A program made the translations under genes and the position numbers. From positions 23,893,606 through 23,957,605 of the forward strand of contig NC_040017.1 of the NCBI RefSeq assembly GCF_000972845.2: 64,000 bases of DNA, in the 5' to 3' direction. Source of the stretch: Larimichthys crocea (lineage: Eukaryota; Chordata; Actinopteri; Sciaenidae). Shown in pieces: positions 25,176 through 38,282 of this stretch; position 1 is the first letter of the stretch; every line of letters begins with the position of its first letter. Below the pieces are notes generated by a model that was given only the letters and a program-made list of their open reading frames with translations, searched no databases and was not told where the DNA came from.

Positions 25176-27870
25176 TCTTTATCATATGTGGACCATATTT
25201 AAGGGAGTGAGAGAGAATGCCCTTCCAGTCTGCAGAGCACTGGCTTCATGTAATGCAAACCGCTCATGGTGAACAGCACACAGATGAGTGTAAATACCAT
25301 CCAATCCCAGCTGTGTCTGCTCGCCTCACTGAAGGAGCAGCGGAGAGAAAACAGAATGCTAACAAAGAGCAGGGAGCATATAACCTGAAGCAGTGCTCCT
25401 CCAGCATGACGGTTATTTGCATGCGAGACAAACAGAAGAGGAAGGAAGGGAAACTACAGAGTGCAAAACGCACCATGAACCCACCTCTGTCCCAGGTAAT
25501 GACAGAGCAGAGCTCCAAAATGAGTGGGTGCGTTGGAACATGTGGAAAGACAAGTGAGTTAAATGGAGAGAGAGGAGGAAGGAAGAACTCACAGACAGTT
25601 CTGCAGTTGTGTATTGCTTTTCTGACTTTTTATATCAAGAGGAAAAGTTAGCCAAAGTTTCCCTTGAAAAGAAACGTTCAAACGATCCTCAAATGTCTGG
25701 CGCTGTTTTATTGTAAACCTAATTATCACTAACGTATCTGTCATAGAATGAGGCCTCAAAGAGATGTTTTGTCAGAGAAAATACATAAAAGATGAAAAGA
25801 GCGGGGACTAGAGGAAATATTCACTTTGATGAGAAAACATTTATGCTAGTTATGGACGCCTCTCCCGATGTTGTATTTTCATTGCCCTCCCTCACGTTCG
25901 CCGAGATTTTAAGATCTTCTGGAATCTCCCAGATCTCTGCAGGCAGGAGGGCTGCTTTACATCCTGAGGGAAATGCATGATGGGAATGCTTTTATCCTTC
26001 CGAAAACGATCTCTCTCAGAATATAGTTTATCACAGCACCTCAGCCTTGGATACACAGAAGACACTTTGCCCCTGAAGAGGAGTTCAGACACTTCCGAGC
26101 AAATGGATCCGTTGGGTACGGGGGTATGGTAGCTGTGCAGGAAGACATAAATAAAAGTTTCTTTCTGTGAAAGTCATTATTTTTGATGATAGCAGGGCTC
26201 ATTAACAGCAACACCATCATCTTATGTGATCATCTCTGCCCGTCTCATCCCTCACCCTCTCCTCCCAGCTTTTCGGAAAGGTTAAGAGGGAGGTGATTTG
26301 TTATAAGGAGAGGATTAATCCAGCTGTCTGACTCCCACTTGGCTGTGGGATTGTGCTGATAACAGGTGCCTTTGCGCACAAAATTGACATAGACAAATTA
26401 ACGGTGCGTATACCCATTCATCCGATGGAAAGGTAAATTCAAGCTGTGGAAAAGCAATGCCACGGAGATTGATCTTGTGTGAGTCAAGTTGTTAGAATCT
26501 CATTTTAAAGAAATCAAACAGATAACAAACGTGTGTACCAGACAGACCAAACATGTTCACGCAACACATACGCAGAAATAGTCAAATACAGCACTGATAC
26601 ACGTGTCGTGCCACATAGCTCTACTAACAGCTCACAAACTTTGACGTGGAATCCCTTTATATGATAATTTTCCATGGCTGACATGCCGAAACCAAGATAA
26701 GCCGAGTCAGGATGACAAGATAAATGTGACAGGGTTTGCAGGAGACCACTGCTAGCATATACAGAGTTTATTTGGGGACAGTCTGGCGTGAAAGTGAGGA
26801 TACAGCCCAATGATCCTTCCTTGTTCCAGGTGATGGCTTTGGCTATTACATCTAGTTTCATTACAGCAGCAGTTGACATCCACGCACAGCGGGACTGCAG
26901 CGGAAGCATCCTCATACAAGTGATGGAGAGAGAACAGCACTTGAGTCTTTCATTTAATGTCTTAGAATCATTTTTAGAATCATTTAGCAAGAGGCTTTGT
27001 TTATCAGAGGAAGGTTCACTGGGCACACATGCTGTTTTTGCAATGCAATGCTTCATATTCACACCTGGGACCTGACAACAGTCTGTGACTATTGGCCACT
27101 GACCAGCTTTTGTAGCTGGAAGTTAAGCAAACCTCAAGAGCAGCTGTTAAGAAATGCGTAGAGAACGAAGGAGGCGGTGTAGTGGAAACAAAAATGAAAT
27201 TGGCATGCGCACGGAGGTAAACTCGTCTGCATTCCTGTGGAAGACTGACGAGATCAACCTTGGTAAAGCAAGCCAGAGACGCTACCTTATCCTCATGTTG
27301 ATGGGTTCACAATCCCAGCTACGCTCTGGTAGCCAATCCTGCCACCGTAACTTATGTGAGGGAAACCACAGCAGGTCATCTACTGTAGCCAGCGTGAATT
27401 ATAACCCATTATGGATAACTCATCCCCGTAGTCTGCTATAGTAAAGATAGTTGAGGTCACTAAGGCGACTCTGGCGACCGCTATATACACATCGGTAAAT
27501 ATAGTTTAGTGATGAAATAGATGATGCCCAGAGATAAAAGGTTAGTCTATTCCTCAGAGTCCATGAGCCTGTATTTACTTTCATCAGTGGGGTCGGCCAT
27601 CAGTGTGTTTTTCCTGTCCCTGGGAGACTTAGTGACTTTGCTAAAGGTAAGACATTACAGTCAGGAATAATAGCACGACTACAGGGGGGCAGGAAAACTC
27701 AAGGATCTTTTGGTGATAGATGAAGAGTCTGTCAAGTGCCAGAGAACACTGCTGATATGCAGCTAACTGCAACCAAGGGGGAGCAATTAGTTATAAGGAA
27801 GTACAATCATTCACACTTACCTGAAGATAGTGATTAAGTATCTTTCAACACTGCCCGTTTTATCTGGGAG

Positions 27871-27930
27871 TGTGTGTAGATGTGTATGTGTGTGTGTGTC
27901 TGGGAGGAGGGTGCATGAGAGAGAGAGAGA
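27871..27930. repeat. TG-rich then GA-rich simple repeat
   Basis: Interrupted TG repeats to about 27899 are followed by a short GA run at about 27918-27930. It is an ordinary imperfect microsatellite pair. Confidence 0.75.
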
Positions 27931-28237
27931 TTGAAGTAGGGGGAGAGGTTGCACACACATCCCATCAGACTTTGAGGTATGGTGATGAAGTGTGGCAAAC
28001 AGACCTTATTAACACAGAGTAAAGCTCGGAGGCCCTGCTCGGCCCATCTCCACCTAAACACAACAAAACAAACAGGGTGACCCCGCTTTAACCCTGGCTC
28101 TGTCCATCCATCACCCAGCAGCGCACACACACACTAACGCACAACTGAAGGCCATATCTGTCTCTCTGCATTGTCGACATTAGGCCTACCCTGTGGAGAG
28201 ATTCATGCTGCTTCACTCCATTAATAGTTCCAGCTCT

Positions 28238-28259
28238 CACACACACACACACACACACA
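28238..28259. repeat. (CA)11 microsatellite
   Basis: Eleven uninterrupted CA units, likely polymorphic in length. Confidence 0.9.
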
Positions 28260-28948
28260 GTTCACACCGTGAGCAATCTAACAGCGCTCCCATATTTGAA
28301 CAGGTTCATATGATTTTTTCATTTTTAGTAAGAACAGCTTTAAATTGACAGCAAACTGCAAACTTTTAGATTTAATGGCTTTCCACCTGCTCGTTAACAG
28401 AGCTGGAACAGTAAATGTGTGCGGCACAAAAAAAAACAAAAAAAAAAGCTTTTTCCTTATTTCCTGGAACATATTTTGACTGTGAAAATGTTCTTTCCAA
28501 CGTTTACCAGGAATCTCTCCTAAAGATCGAGAGCGAAAGCTATAAAAAGGACTATCTTTGACAAGCGGTATTACTGCCAATATTCCCTCTGCTCTCCTTG
28601 ACTTTGGTTCTCTTTCTCTGTTTATTATACTTTTAAACTGTGGGTATGAAGCAGGATGGTTGGATGGTACTCGAAACACCAGACAGACAGATAAAAGATA
28701 AGAGCTTAGACAGTCAGACGTGGTCAGTAAGGCAGAGGAAATCCCTATCATTTGTCTAAGGCCCTGCAGACGTATGTTCAAGCTCAAGTCTCGACCCCCC
28801 TATCTCCCTGTTCGCTTGTCTCTCACTAGTTTAAGGTTCATGTGGAGGTGAGGGTTCCTAACTCCCCTCCCTTTCCAGTGACCCCTTGCTCCCTATGTGT
28901 CTCAGTGCAGCAGACCCCCTCAGGGATCGACCTCTTTCCCCTACAAAC

Positions 28949-28982
28949 AAAAAAAAAACACACACACACACATATACACACG
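28949..28982. repeat. A-run followed by CA repeat
   Basis: About ten A bases lead into CA units interrupted by CATATACACA. An A-run next to a CA repeat can mark an old retroposed 3' end, but no SINE body or flanking duplication was recognised upstream. Confidence 0.75.
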
Positions 28983-29819
28983 TGTTGCTTTTATGTGCAC
29001 TGCAGGTGTTGCAACACACCGTCAAGCATACAAATTCCCAGCACATGCACACAAACACACTCAGAACACCAACAAAAGGCCAGAAACAGACCAGGGTGAT
29101 GGTTAGGGAATTGTTCCTATTCCAAGAACAAAAAGAGGAGAAAGAAAAGAGAGGCGCTGACATTGCTCTTACTCTGTGTTGTTCTCAAGTTGGAAAGACC
29201 TCATTTGACAATAACTATGCTGAGCCCAGTTGAAAAATAGCCCTTCTTACTCCAAGCCATTGATGCAGATGGCAGGTACGGTCTGTACCCTATTGTTCAA
29301 AGTAGATTTAGAGGATTTAGACAGCACTCGATGTTCCAAAACCTTTCAGAGGATGTAATTAGTGTAATTTGATCTTGAATAGGGCAACAACAGGAGAAAA
29401 ACTAGTACTGCTGCTTGGTGGGAGGGCTTTGCAGGGCAAGGGGCAGACCTGGGATGACCCTGTGACGCATCGAGAGGTCTATCAGTCAAAATGCCAGAGT
29501 GACTTTAAATCACCAAACATTTCAACCTGTCTCCCAACACATGTGTTGAAGGATATTTCACAGTGTGAAATGACAGGTCATGCGTGTATTCCCACTTACC
29601 GCTCACCCGTCACCTCCGCAAACATATCATGGTTTTCTCGACTTTTCAACCGAGTAGTCCTGGTAAATACAGAGCTCTGAAAAAAACTAACTCAGCAACT
29701 ATTTGTGTCTTTGTCACTGCCCCCATGGGAATCGACTGCCACTGCCACTGATGGACTGATAAATGTGTGTGTCCTGTGTGTATTCATCTCGAAATAGGAG
29801 TGCACGCTGTTCGGCTACC

Positions 29820-30320
29820 CTCTGCGCACACTGATAATGTTATGCAGGGCAGAGGCGCTCAATCAATTTCCATCATCCATAATCAATAACAGACGGCACA
29901 CAGTTTCCTCATCCATGAAAATGTGATGTGTGTGTTATTAACCATATACCTGATGACATTGCAAGCAGAGAGAGCATTGTGCCCCGACCCAGCTGCTTCA
30001 CCTCTCAGTGCCCTGGCAGCACCCCTGGGCCTGCAGTGGTAATGAGAGGGCAAGGGGACAGGCAGCTATGGGTTCACCCATTGAGCAAGGGGGCAAGGGG
30101 GTTAGGCGAGGGGGGCCAAAGAACACGCAGGCCTTAGATGCATACTAAAAAGGCTTCAATTGCAAATTCCATTGCTGGCATTTTTTGTCAGTTCCATCAC
30201 CGCTAATAAAATTGCCCTGTGATCCAAAAAACCCTGCTGAGCAGAGAACATCTACAGGGAGAGTTCTGCATATCTTAATCCCCACGTCAAAGGCAGCACA
30301 TCTGAACAGTAACTGTTCTT
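29820..30320. promoter_or_regulatory. Candidate conserved noncoding segment
   Basis: Two homeodomain-rich patches flank a GC-richer middle. The first (29836-29892) has TGATAATGTTATGC, CAATCAATTTCC and CATAATCAATAAC. The second (30150-30240) has CAATTGCAAATTCC and GCTAATAAAATTGCC. Between them is a G-rich stretch with runs at about 30089-30115. There is no repeat or open frame of note. Regulatory function is inferred only from motif density and uniqueness. Confidence 0.25.
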
Positions 30321-30347
30321 GTCACCTTTAGTGGGGGAAGGTTGACA

Positions 30348-30367
30348 GGAGGAGGAGGAGGAGGAGG
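30348..30367. repeat. (GGA)n trinucleotide repeat
   Basis: About six and a half GGA units, giving a purine-only stretch. A complementary CTC repeat lies about 700 bp to the right. Confidence 0.85.
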
Positions 30368-30653
30368 TTTCTTTTCATCGTGGACAAGTGGCAACAGAAA
30401 GATGATACCGCTCATTTGAATATTTTAACATAAAACAATGAATTCAATTTATATTTAATGTTAGCGTACAGATGTTTGAGATGGCAGGAAAGAGAAAGAG
30501 AGTGTTATGTCCTCAACTCCTGCAACTGCAGTTCATTCCCCCACAGGACTGTGGGTTAAGTGACAGCTTGGGCCCATCACTAAGATGAATGGTTCTGTCC
30601 TACACAAGGCCTTTTAATTAGCTCCACAAGCTGCCTTTTATAAAGAGCACAGG

Positions 30654-30668
30654 CACACACACACACAC
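30654..30668. repeat. Short CA microsatellite
   Basis: About seven CA units followed by mixed CA-rich sequence to about 30730. Confidence 0.8.
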
Positions 30669-31072
30669 ATACAGAAATGCACCCGCACACACGTGGTATT
30701 ATGCACATGTGTGCACAAACATGTGCCCACAAGCAAATGCAAAAACACATCTATGAAAATACAAATTTTGGGTTTTGGTTTGATGCATTTTTTAGCGGGG
30801 GAAAAACTATTTTTTGTCGCAGTTTCAAAACACACAACAGACAACAAATACCTTTCATGAACCCCAGCAACCCCATCTATGTGTAACCAAAAAATGTGGG
30901 CGTTACAAGTCATTTCCGCTGGGTGAGATCAATCCATCATTTTAGTGGTAGAAAAAAGGGAGGGGGGTGGGTAGCATCGGTGGATTGGGGGTGGAGGCAA
31001 CGGAGGGGCGAGCGAACAGCCTGGCAACCAGACGGGTACCATCAAGACCAGGACAGGAAGCAAGAGATCACA

Positions 31073-31093
31073 CTCCTCCTCCTCCTCCTCCTC
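31073..31093. repeat. (CTC)n trinucleotide repeat
   Basis: Seven CTC units, pyrimidine-only. It is the reverse complement of the GGA repeat at 30348-30367. Confidence 0.85.
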
Positions 31094-31722
31094 TGGCTCC
31101 CTCCCTTCTTCTCCTCCAAGAATCTTCCTCCACACATGGTTGGGAATGGAGAGCCCCATCCACCATTAGAGCGTGGGTGGGGTTATAACAGGGCCTGGGA
31201 AGGCTACAACGAACCACCAGGGCTGTTCCAATTACAGAGTGACTGATACCAGATGATGAAGCTTGTGGCATCTCACATTAACATCCACCATATCCGCAGC
31301 ATCTGCCCAGATGAAGGGCTATGGAGGGACACTGAGCCCCACGCACGTACAGTACCATCCAATTAGTGGGGCTGCCAGCTACCCAGCATCATGTTGGTGG
31401 GTGGAGGAAAGAAAAGAAAAAAAAAACAAAAAAAGGAAGACTGCCTGGACGGGGCTCTATCAAACCCGAACCAATGAGCGAAAGGAGCTCTAATTGTGCC
31501 CTTACACTTTCATCATCTAAACTTCTTTGTTGGACTGCATCGTACCGGCTGTTAAAGTGAGGAAGACAAGGAAAGTGACAGTCACGGAGAAAGAAACAGA
31601 GAGAGAGACATCACTTTTTTAAAATTTGATACAGCCTAAGATGGTCAGTGAAGTGCACATAATAGCTTGATCTGTCCTCAGGAATGTTCCCCTTTTCTTC
31701 CTCCTTACTATACTCGTTCAAC

Positions 31723-31756
31723 CACACACACACACACACACACATACACACACACA
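31723..31756. repeat. (CA)n microsatellite with one interruption
   Basis: Eleven CA units, one T interruption, then about five more units. Confidence 0.9.
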
Positions 31757-33941
31757 GAGGCACACACAAAACACGCAGACAATAAAAGCAGTAAAGGGGC
31801 TTACAGTACATCTGTCACACTGCTGGAGCAAACACTGTAGTCTCACAAGACACCACCAGCTGTTATGGAGCCTGACTCGAGGTTTGTTTATAGCCCCATT
31901 GTTTTCTCTGCCCTGTCTTTCGCTCCTCAATTTCAATTTACTCAGATACACGCTAACACAAAGGAGGGCAGTGTGTCAACGCCCACAGGCCTTTGAAGTG
32001 CAAGCTGAATGTTAGTTTAGACATCTGAGAGCAGCTTTACAGTGAGCCCGCTCTCTCCCCTCTGTCTGCTCTGCATTTATTGCACACATTTGGTAAGATA
32101 CAGGACACTCAAGAGTATGAGGAAAGGGGTGGAAAACACTCAGCCGCTCACTGCCCAATTTGACTGTCAGCTGACCCAGGCTGTATCATTCCTGCAGATA
32201 TGAAGGTACAACAAGAGCGAAGAGAAAAAAAAAAACCAAGAACACTTGGCATGAAATGAGATCTATATTGAACACCTCTGCGTGGTATGTCCTCATTTCC
32301 TAACCTGCTCCCCGTGGAAATAAAATAATTCTTTATCAAATCTACTTTAAATACTGACAGTGCTACAAATCTGTCAGATGCTCGGTGAGTAACTGCATTC
32401 CATTCACTCAATCCTGACGCTCTTTGCCTGCGTGGAAAATGGTCATAGCTGCCGGGCAAGTCAAACAGATTTGATTTCACTCATATCTAGTAACAGTACG
32501 TTTTTCTTTCTCCTGCGCTGGCTGTAACAGAATATGCCTTGTTCCCCCTTGGCCTCGGGAGAAATCTTCTGCCTAGCAGGGCTAGAGATGGACGGAGAGA
32601 ATCCTGACTGGCTGTGGCTGGCGGCGGGTCTGTGGGGAGCGGGCTCATCAGCAGAGGGAAAGAGGGATGGATGGATAGCGAGCATAGGGAAGAGGGGGGA
32701 AATCAATAAGCCGGCCAAGTGTATCGTTTCTTTGGTGTGAGCCAGTCCAAATTTCCCTTTTCTCCCTTCCCATAAAGGAATGGTCCACAGCACTCCAATC
32801 ACAGAAACACTCAAAAAAAAAGAGAAATCTGGAGATAGAATCGGGAAGACAAAAAATCCAATCATACACCTACTGGGCAGACAACTTCTCTTAGTTTTGA
32901 GGCAAACAGCTCGTCCAACCTTATTATTATGAGAAGGTTCTTTCTTTACAGGCTGAAAGAGCCATGAGGTACTTCTTCAAACAAATCCATATACAGTATT
33001 CTCCTAAGAGGGATTTACTCATTTCACTGAATAGACAGGCTTTCTCTAGTTTCTTTTGTTTCCACACATCAGCATTTCTTGTCAAGTTGTCTCAGTATGC
33101 TCCTAATCCTTCTGTATCTCACTTGTCAGTGTGTGGAAAATATAAAGTCCTGATTATGATAAAACTCCTGAGGGATGACAGTAAAAGATAGCATCCCCTG
33201 ACAAATGCACCGTCACCTCTTCAGAGACAACTCGGGAAAACAGACAAGACAAAGAAGAGCTCTTTCTCCAACTTAAGACAAGCTGGAGGCAAAATATATC
33301 ACGCAGCGGTACCACCCATGTCAGACAAATCCTGAATTGCAATTCCACTTGTTAGTCATGTGTTCAAAGGGCATCTCTGTTACCGCAGTCATCAAGAGAG
33401 AATGCATTAGTCAAGCCGGCATTAGGACACTTAACCTCTGCCAACAAAGTCAGCAAATGGCCTAATCGATTCCTTCAGATCAGTAAAGAATGACAAACAA
33501 TGGCCAACAATCACCGTGAGCTCTGTGTTGAGGGCAAGGCCTAAAGCCTCTCCCACAAGGTCAATATTGGAGCCACTCTAGCCTGATAAGGACCCAATGA
33601 GAGATAAAGAGAGGGCAGAAGTGCTGAAGAGTTGACGCTGCGGTACTTTCCACTTAGCCTGATTCATAAAGAAGATGACCTCATATCCTGTTTATGATTG
33701 CCCATCCATAGATGGTCTGACTTGGGCTGAAAGAGCTTTTATTTGATAAAACATAGAGGGGCCATGAATCTGCCCAATACAACCTAGATCTCAAAAATCA
33801 TTCATTCTGACTCATGTCAACAAGACCATGTCACTGTTTTTCAAGCTTCATCTATCTGAAAGGGCCATGTATGATGAAAGGACAGCTGTCATAGTGGGGG
33901 ACCGGCATAAGTAGTGTGATGACAGAGCGATGCCGAGAAAG

Positions 33942-33956
33942 AAAAAAAAAAAAAAA
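33942..33956. repeat. A15 homopolymer
   Basis: Fifteen A bases. No retroposon body or target duplication was recognised beside it. Confidence 0.85.
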
Positions 33957-34184
33957 GAGGTCATGTAGCTGAGGGGCACTTAAGAGCCGTGGACCAAGGG
34001 GGCCAGGATATTGTTCGTCAACACGACTAACCCCACAGGGCTCACGGAAAACAGTCTGGCTCTCATTTAACCTGTCCGTGTCTCTCTAGTTGGAACTACA
34101 GTACAACAAACATACCAGCACTTAAAAATGGATATCCAAAACAGAAAGCGACCAAAAGAGGTCAAATGATATGCTGCAGGCTTC

Positions 34185-34400
34185 ATGTACAGTATAATAG
34201 GTAATTAGGTTAAGATTATGTTGATTATAATTGGATGATTCAAACGATTATTAAGCCAATTACCAGATTATGTAATTTACACATCCATAAAATGAAACTC
34301 TAATGATCTTCAGGGAGCGCTGGGTAATATATGCATGTTTATGCTGTATGTTAAATACAAAATAATTCACATTAGATGTTTATCGGAGCACCAACTGCTG
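34185..34400. promoter_or_regulatory. Candidate conserved noncoding element rich in TAAT/ATTA cores
   Basis: The block contains GGTAATTAGG, GATTATAATTGGATGATT, CGATTATTAAGCCAATTACC, GATTATGTAATTTAC and CTAATGATC. It then reads into GGGAGCGCTGGGTAATATATGCATG and ATAATTCACATTAG. About ten homeodomain-type cores occur in 200 bp without tandem periodicity. This resembles the composition of deeply conserved vertebrate enhancers, which cluster in introns of guidance genes. No conservation data are available here. Confidence 0.35.
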
Positions 34401-34800
34401 CTACATAAACATAAAATATATTGTGTGAGTTTAAGTAAGAGAATTTTATTGTGTTAAAAGTCCCCCGTTCCAAATAAGACCCAGTAAATCTAGCCTGTTT
34501 ATCAAAGTAAAAACCCATGTGTGAACACTCTCTGCTTAAGGGAAGTGACTAATATAAGAAACACAAACTGTTTTTTAAACAGCAGCCTCGAGCACTTCCA
34601 AAAAGAGCTACATTCACCAGATATGATACATGTAACCACAGCAGACCGGCTGGGCTGTTAAACATAAGCATGCTATCTGCAGTTCACTGACATTTTCCTG
34701 GCAATATTTCTGGGAATATATGTTTCAATTTTCCAGTTTTCACTCACTGCTATTTGAAGCCACCAATGTGTGAATTGGCTAGCATAACCTGAAGTCTACA

Positions 34801-34825
34801 AAAAAAAAGAAAGAAAGAAAGAAAG
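34801..34825. repeat. (GAAA)n repeat
   Basis: An A8 run followed by about four GAAA units. Confidence 0.85.
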
Positions 34826-36099
34826 GAAATGTTGAACAAGCCAAGAAATTAAAATCAAACCTAGACAGTAGCAGAGGAAAACGTGGCAAACACTGGCATG
34901 TGTCTTGTCGGTTTAGAGTAACATGCAATCAACTTATTTCTCTTTTTCATCTTTTTTTCCCCTGACAAGGGCTTGCAAACAAAACCGTCTCGTACGAACA
35001 ATAGAGCCATGATTGTTGTGGGCATAAAGTGAAACTTATCTGTCATGTAGCCCCCTTCCAGTATGCAGCACTGAAGCCTTGAGAAGGAAAAGAAAAGCCA
35101 AAAAATGTCCCTCCGGTACAATGGCCGCCTTTGTCAAACTGCAGGCTGATACATAGCAAACAAAATGGTAAATGTTTGAGCAATGAAACTGAATCCGTGT
35201 TCGTTGCTCAAAGCAAGGCCTAACCTGCTCGGTTCTTTGGCAGGCTCTGTATGTGTCTTGGGAGAGCAGAGGAAAGTAAAGGAAAGCATTTCAATGCTTT
35301 ACAAAATACCTAGCTTTTATCAATTTAAACGCTTTCAATGATCTGCCTTTTCATTCAGTCAGAGGGATTGCTCGAGGCGTGCATTTTTTATTGCTAACCA
35401 GATGGACCTACAGTATTTCCACATTTGGTCCTCTGGTGACAAACCTATGTTTGACTTTTTGGTTAAGGTCATGTGCTCTGTTTGGATTTGGGCCCCTGGT
35501 TTCAGACTGCCAACACATACAGCACATATCCATAAGTCACTCAGCTGGCTTACTGAAGGACTGAAAGCAGCGAGTGTTTCTTCAGTCCAAGCGAAGAAAA
35601 AGCTGAGATGATGGAGGCACAGGACAGATAATGACTACTTTTACTGCTTGTCAAATCTATCTAAAGGTCCCCTACATTTGTATGATGGCCCTCCAACATG
35701 AATGGACTTTGATATTTATATGAGGAAAGCCAGACCATTCCTCCCATCCCATGGGACGATGATTTGGTACCGGTCTTTGACATACTTGACCAGTTTCAGA
35801 GCTGTGGCAGTGTTCACTCACCCACTGAGAATATCCAGATTTATCCTCTTTCACAAAATCTCAGGCAGGGATACAAATTACATGTGACATCACATTGTAA
35901 AGACATTGAGCAGAACATCGGCCTGGAAGGAGGGATGGACCGGAGGAAGGAGAAGATGAAAGGAGGCATCAGGATGTCACAGTGAGTCTATTGTGGATTT
36001 TTTCAAGACCCAACGTGCCCTATTGTAGAGGGAAATCAACCATGCCTTCCTGTGCATGCCGGGTAATGAGGGTGTCCAACCAAGCTAACAACTATCATC

Positions 36100-36102
<3 letters not shown>

Positions 36103-36133
<31 letters not shown>
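36103..36133. repeat. (AC)15 microsatellite
   Basis: Thirty-one bases of uninterrupted AC, the longest perfect dinucleotide run I measured in the window. Confidence 0.92.
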
Positions 36134-36134
<1 letters not shown>

Positions 36135-36352
36135 CCAAACAGACGCACAGATACATCGTCAAGACATTTTTATTACTGAAAACAGCTTTGCTTAGTCTAC
36201 CTACTCACAATGTATAGTCCTGGTCCATAAATAGATGCAGCCAAATGGTACAACATAAACTTAAGACAGGAGTTGTGTCCCTCAGCAGCATCTGCCATGG
36301 AGTAAATCTGCCCACAGCCTGCAGCTGTCAACAGGAAGCCCAGAATGACCTC

Positions 36353-36388
36353 CACACACACAAACACACTCACACACACACACACACA
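36353..36388. repeat. Interrupted CA microsatellite
   Basis: CA units with two interruptions (CAAACA and CTCA), about 220 bp from the perfect AC15 run. Confidence 0.85.
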
Positions 36389-38282
36389 TACATGCTCCAA
36401 GAGTCAAACACACCACCAGTCTTTCATCTGTCCATGATTGGCCCAAGTCCAGCGCTATATATCTGTTCCACTCTCGTATACCGTAATAGAAGATAATATT
36501 CAGTCTTGGTCAGCACCCCTCCGGGTTATTATTACAGTATAATGGAATTAGTGAAATAAATTCTGTCAGTGCACTGATGGAAATAAGCAAATGAAGAAGT
36601 GCTACTGGACGTTTTGTAAACACATGCTATATTTAACTCCAGTGCCAGCCCACATACCCCGTAGCACAGCACCGACAAATGCACGTTCTCAATGGAGGGG
36701 AGGGCTTCTGGTTTTCGTCAGTGCAATAGCTCCTTGCACCTCAAGTGCTGCGCCAAGATTGTCAGTTTGCTCAGATTTTCCCCGAGCCCGTCTGTCGGAA
36801 AATTTACAGGAACCTTTTATTTTTTTTTTTTAAAGTTTGTTATTTCATGAGCTCACAGAGTGAGTTTTTGCTGAGAGGCTTGTAAATGTCTTTTAGGACC
36901 TCTGATTATCAGGGGGACTGTAAGTACCTCAGAGAGTGGACAGTAGCAGTTTTCAATAATCTATCATCGAGAAAACAGAGTGCGAGGAGTGAAGTAACCA
37001 TGTGTATATGTGTGTAACCGCCCACACTTCAGCCTACATAAGGAAGCGTCATGTCATGTTTCATAATGTTCCATTTTTCCAATCATATCATGGAGAAAGA
37101 ACAGGCTGCTGCATTATTTACTGTACAGATGGGTTTGAGAAAAATGTTTGTAAGTGACAGCTGAAGCAACGGCTCTGTACAGATCACATCTTTCATCAGT
37201 CTTCATTAAATAGACAACTGAGCTGAACAGAGTCAACACCCTTGATGAAACAATAGGAAGAGAAAACATGTACACATACACAACCGCGCACCCCTCGTGT
37301 GCACTCACAACACACACGGGTGCAGTCAATACAGACCAACAGCAATCCATTAACAGTAATGAGCATATACTAGTCAGAGGGATCTCGGGGTCTGACAGCG
37401 GTAGAAAGATGGGGGGTGTGCACCCTGTTTCAGTGCCAACCTGCCATCTGCGCCCAGCACTGGCTGAGTTAATGAGGGGATTAGGCCCACATGCACAGCC
37501 CTGGGACACGGCCCCTACCCTGCCACCAGCAGGAGCCCACCAAGCCAGCACTTTAATACGGAAAACATGACAGAGGCAAGGTGGGCTACTGCACACATGC
37601 TGAACAGAAACCCCACCGGCAGACGACGTGCAAGGGCATGTGGGTTGTCTGTTTGGCCATTCCTTTATGGATGAGATTGTGCGTTTGAGTGTGTACCTGT
37701 GTGTGCAAGGATGCTTGGGTGCATTTGTGTTAGGATGCACTAATAAAGCACTAAAAATCTGAACATGAGGCGAGCTACAATGAAGTGCTCGGCACAGGGA
37801 ACAGGGGGGATCAGAGGGATCCTCTTCTCATCTGGCACAGACAAAAGAGCTGCTTGATTAAAAGAAACCAGGAGGCAAAACAAATCTGTTCACCTAGAAA
37901 AGATTAATATGAAGAGAAAGCGACAATCTGTTGAACAAAGCAGGAATATGTTAGTGGCTCCGTTAGGCAGTGACCCCAGCCAGCGCTGGGAGCACACCAC
38001 TATTTACACCAAACATGCCATCAGCACAGCCAAACTACCTCTTGAGACTGCATGTTCTGAGGCAGCCAACCCTTTTACACAGGTCCACAAGGAGCACAGG
38101 AGCCCTCAGGCCATCATGGCAAGTAGCAACACTTTTATGTGTCACTGGCTTCCTCCTCACGGCCATCGCCACCTCCACTCAGCTTACGAGGCCGAGGTGA
38201 GGTAATGTTCTGCAGCAGAGGAGGTAAGGAGAGGACGACAAATGCCAACAGGACACAAGATACAATTGCTTTACAAAAGGCT

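Larger units (their letters stand above)
25180..29815. other. Intronic sequence with no gene seen
   Basis: It contains a 144-codon plus frame at 25217-25651, a 182-codon minus frame at 26514-27062 and a 169-codon minus frame at 28278-28787, all without recognisable domains. Between 27.87 and 29.0 kb simple repeats are dense (TG, GA, CA and A-runs). Confidence 0.5.
30370..34180. other. Intronic sequence with no gene seen
   Basis: Apart from the simple repeats listed separately, it holds overlapping short frames in all phases (the longest is 134 codons, 32461-32865 minus) with no recognisable domain. The G-rich stretch at 30958-30991 is noted only as weak quadruplex-like sequence. A run of 15 A lies at 33942-33956. 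Confidence 0.55.
34830..38280. other. Intronic sequence with no gene seen
   Basis: The longest open frame is 208 codons at 37114-37740 minus, with no recognisable domain and partly overlapped by a 100-codon plus frame. Two CA microsatellites near 36.1 and 36.4 kb are listed separately. No transposon or RNA gene was recognised. Confidence 0.55.

Noticed and set aside
26514..27062. 182-codon minus-strand open frame
   Set aside because: No recognised motif and overlapping open frames on both strands.
28949..28982. A-run plus CA repeat as a retroposon tail
   Set aside because: No SINE or LINE body was recognised upstream and no target duplication was found.
37114..37740. 208-codon minus-strand open frame, longest in the window
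   Set aside because: No domain, signal peptide or splice context is recognisable; it overlaps a plus-strand frame and its C/H/T-rich composition follows local CA-type repeats. Roughly one frame of this length is expected by chance in 64 kb read in six frames.
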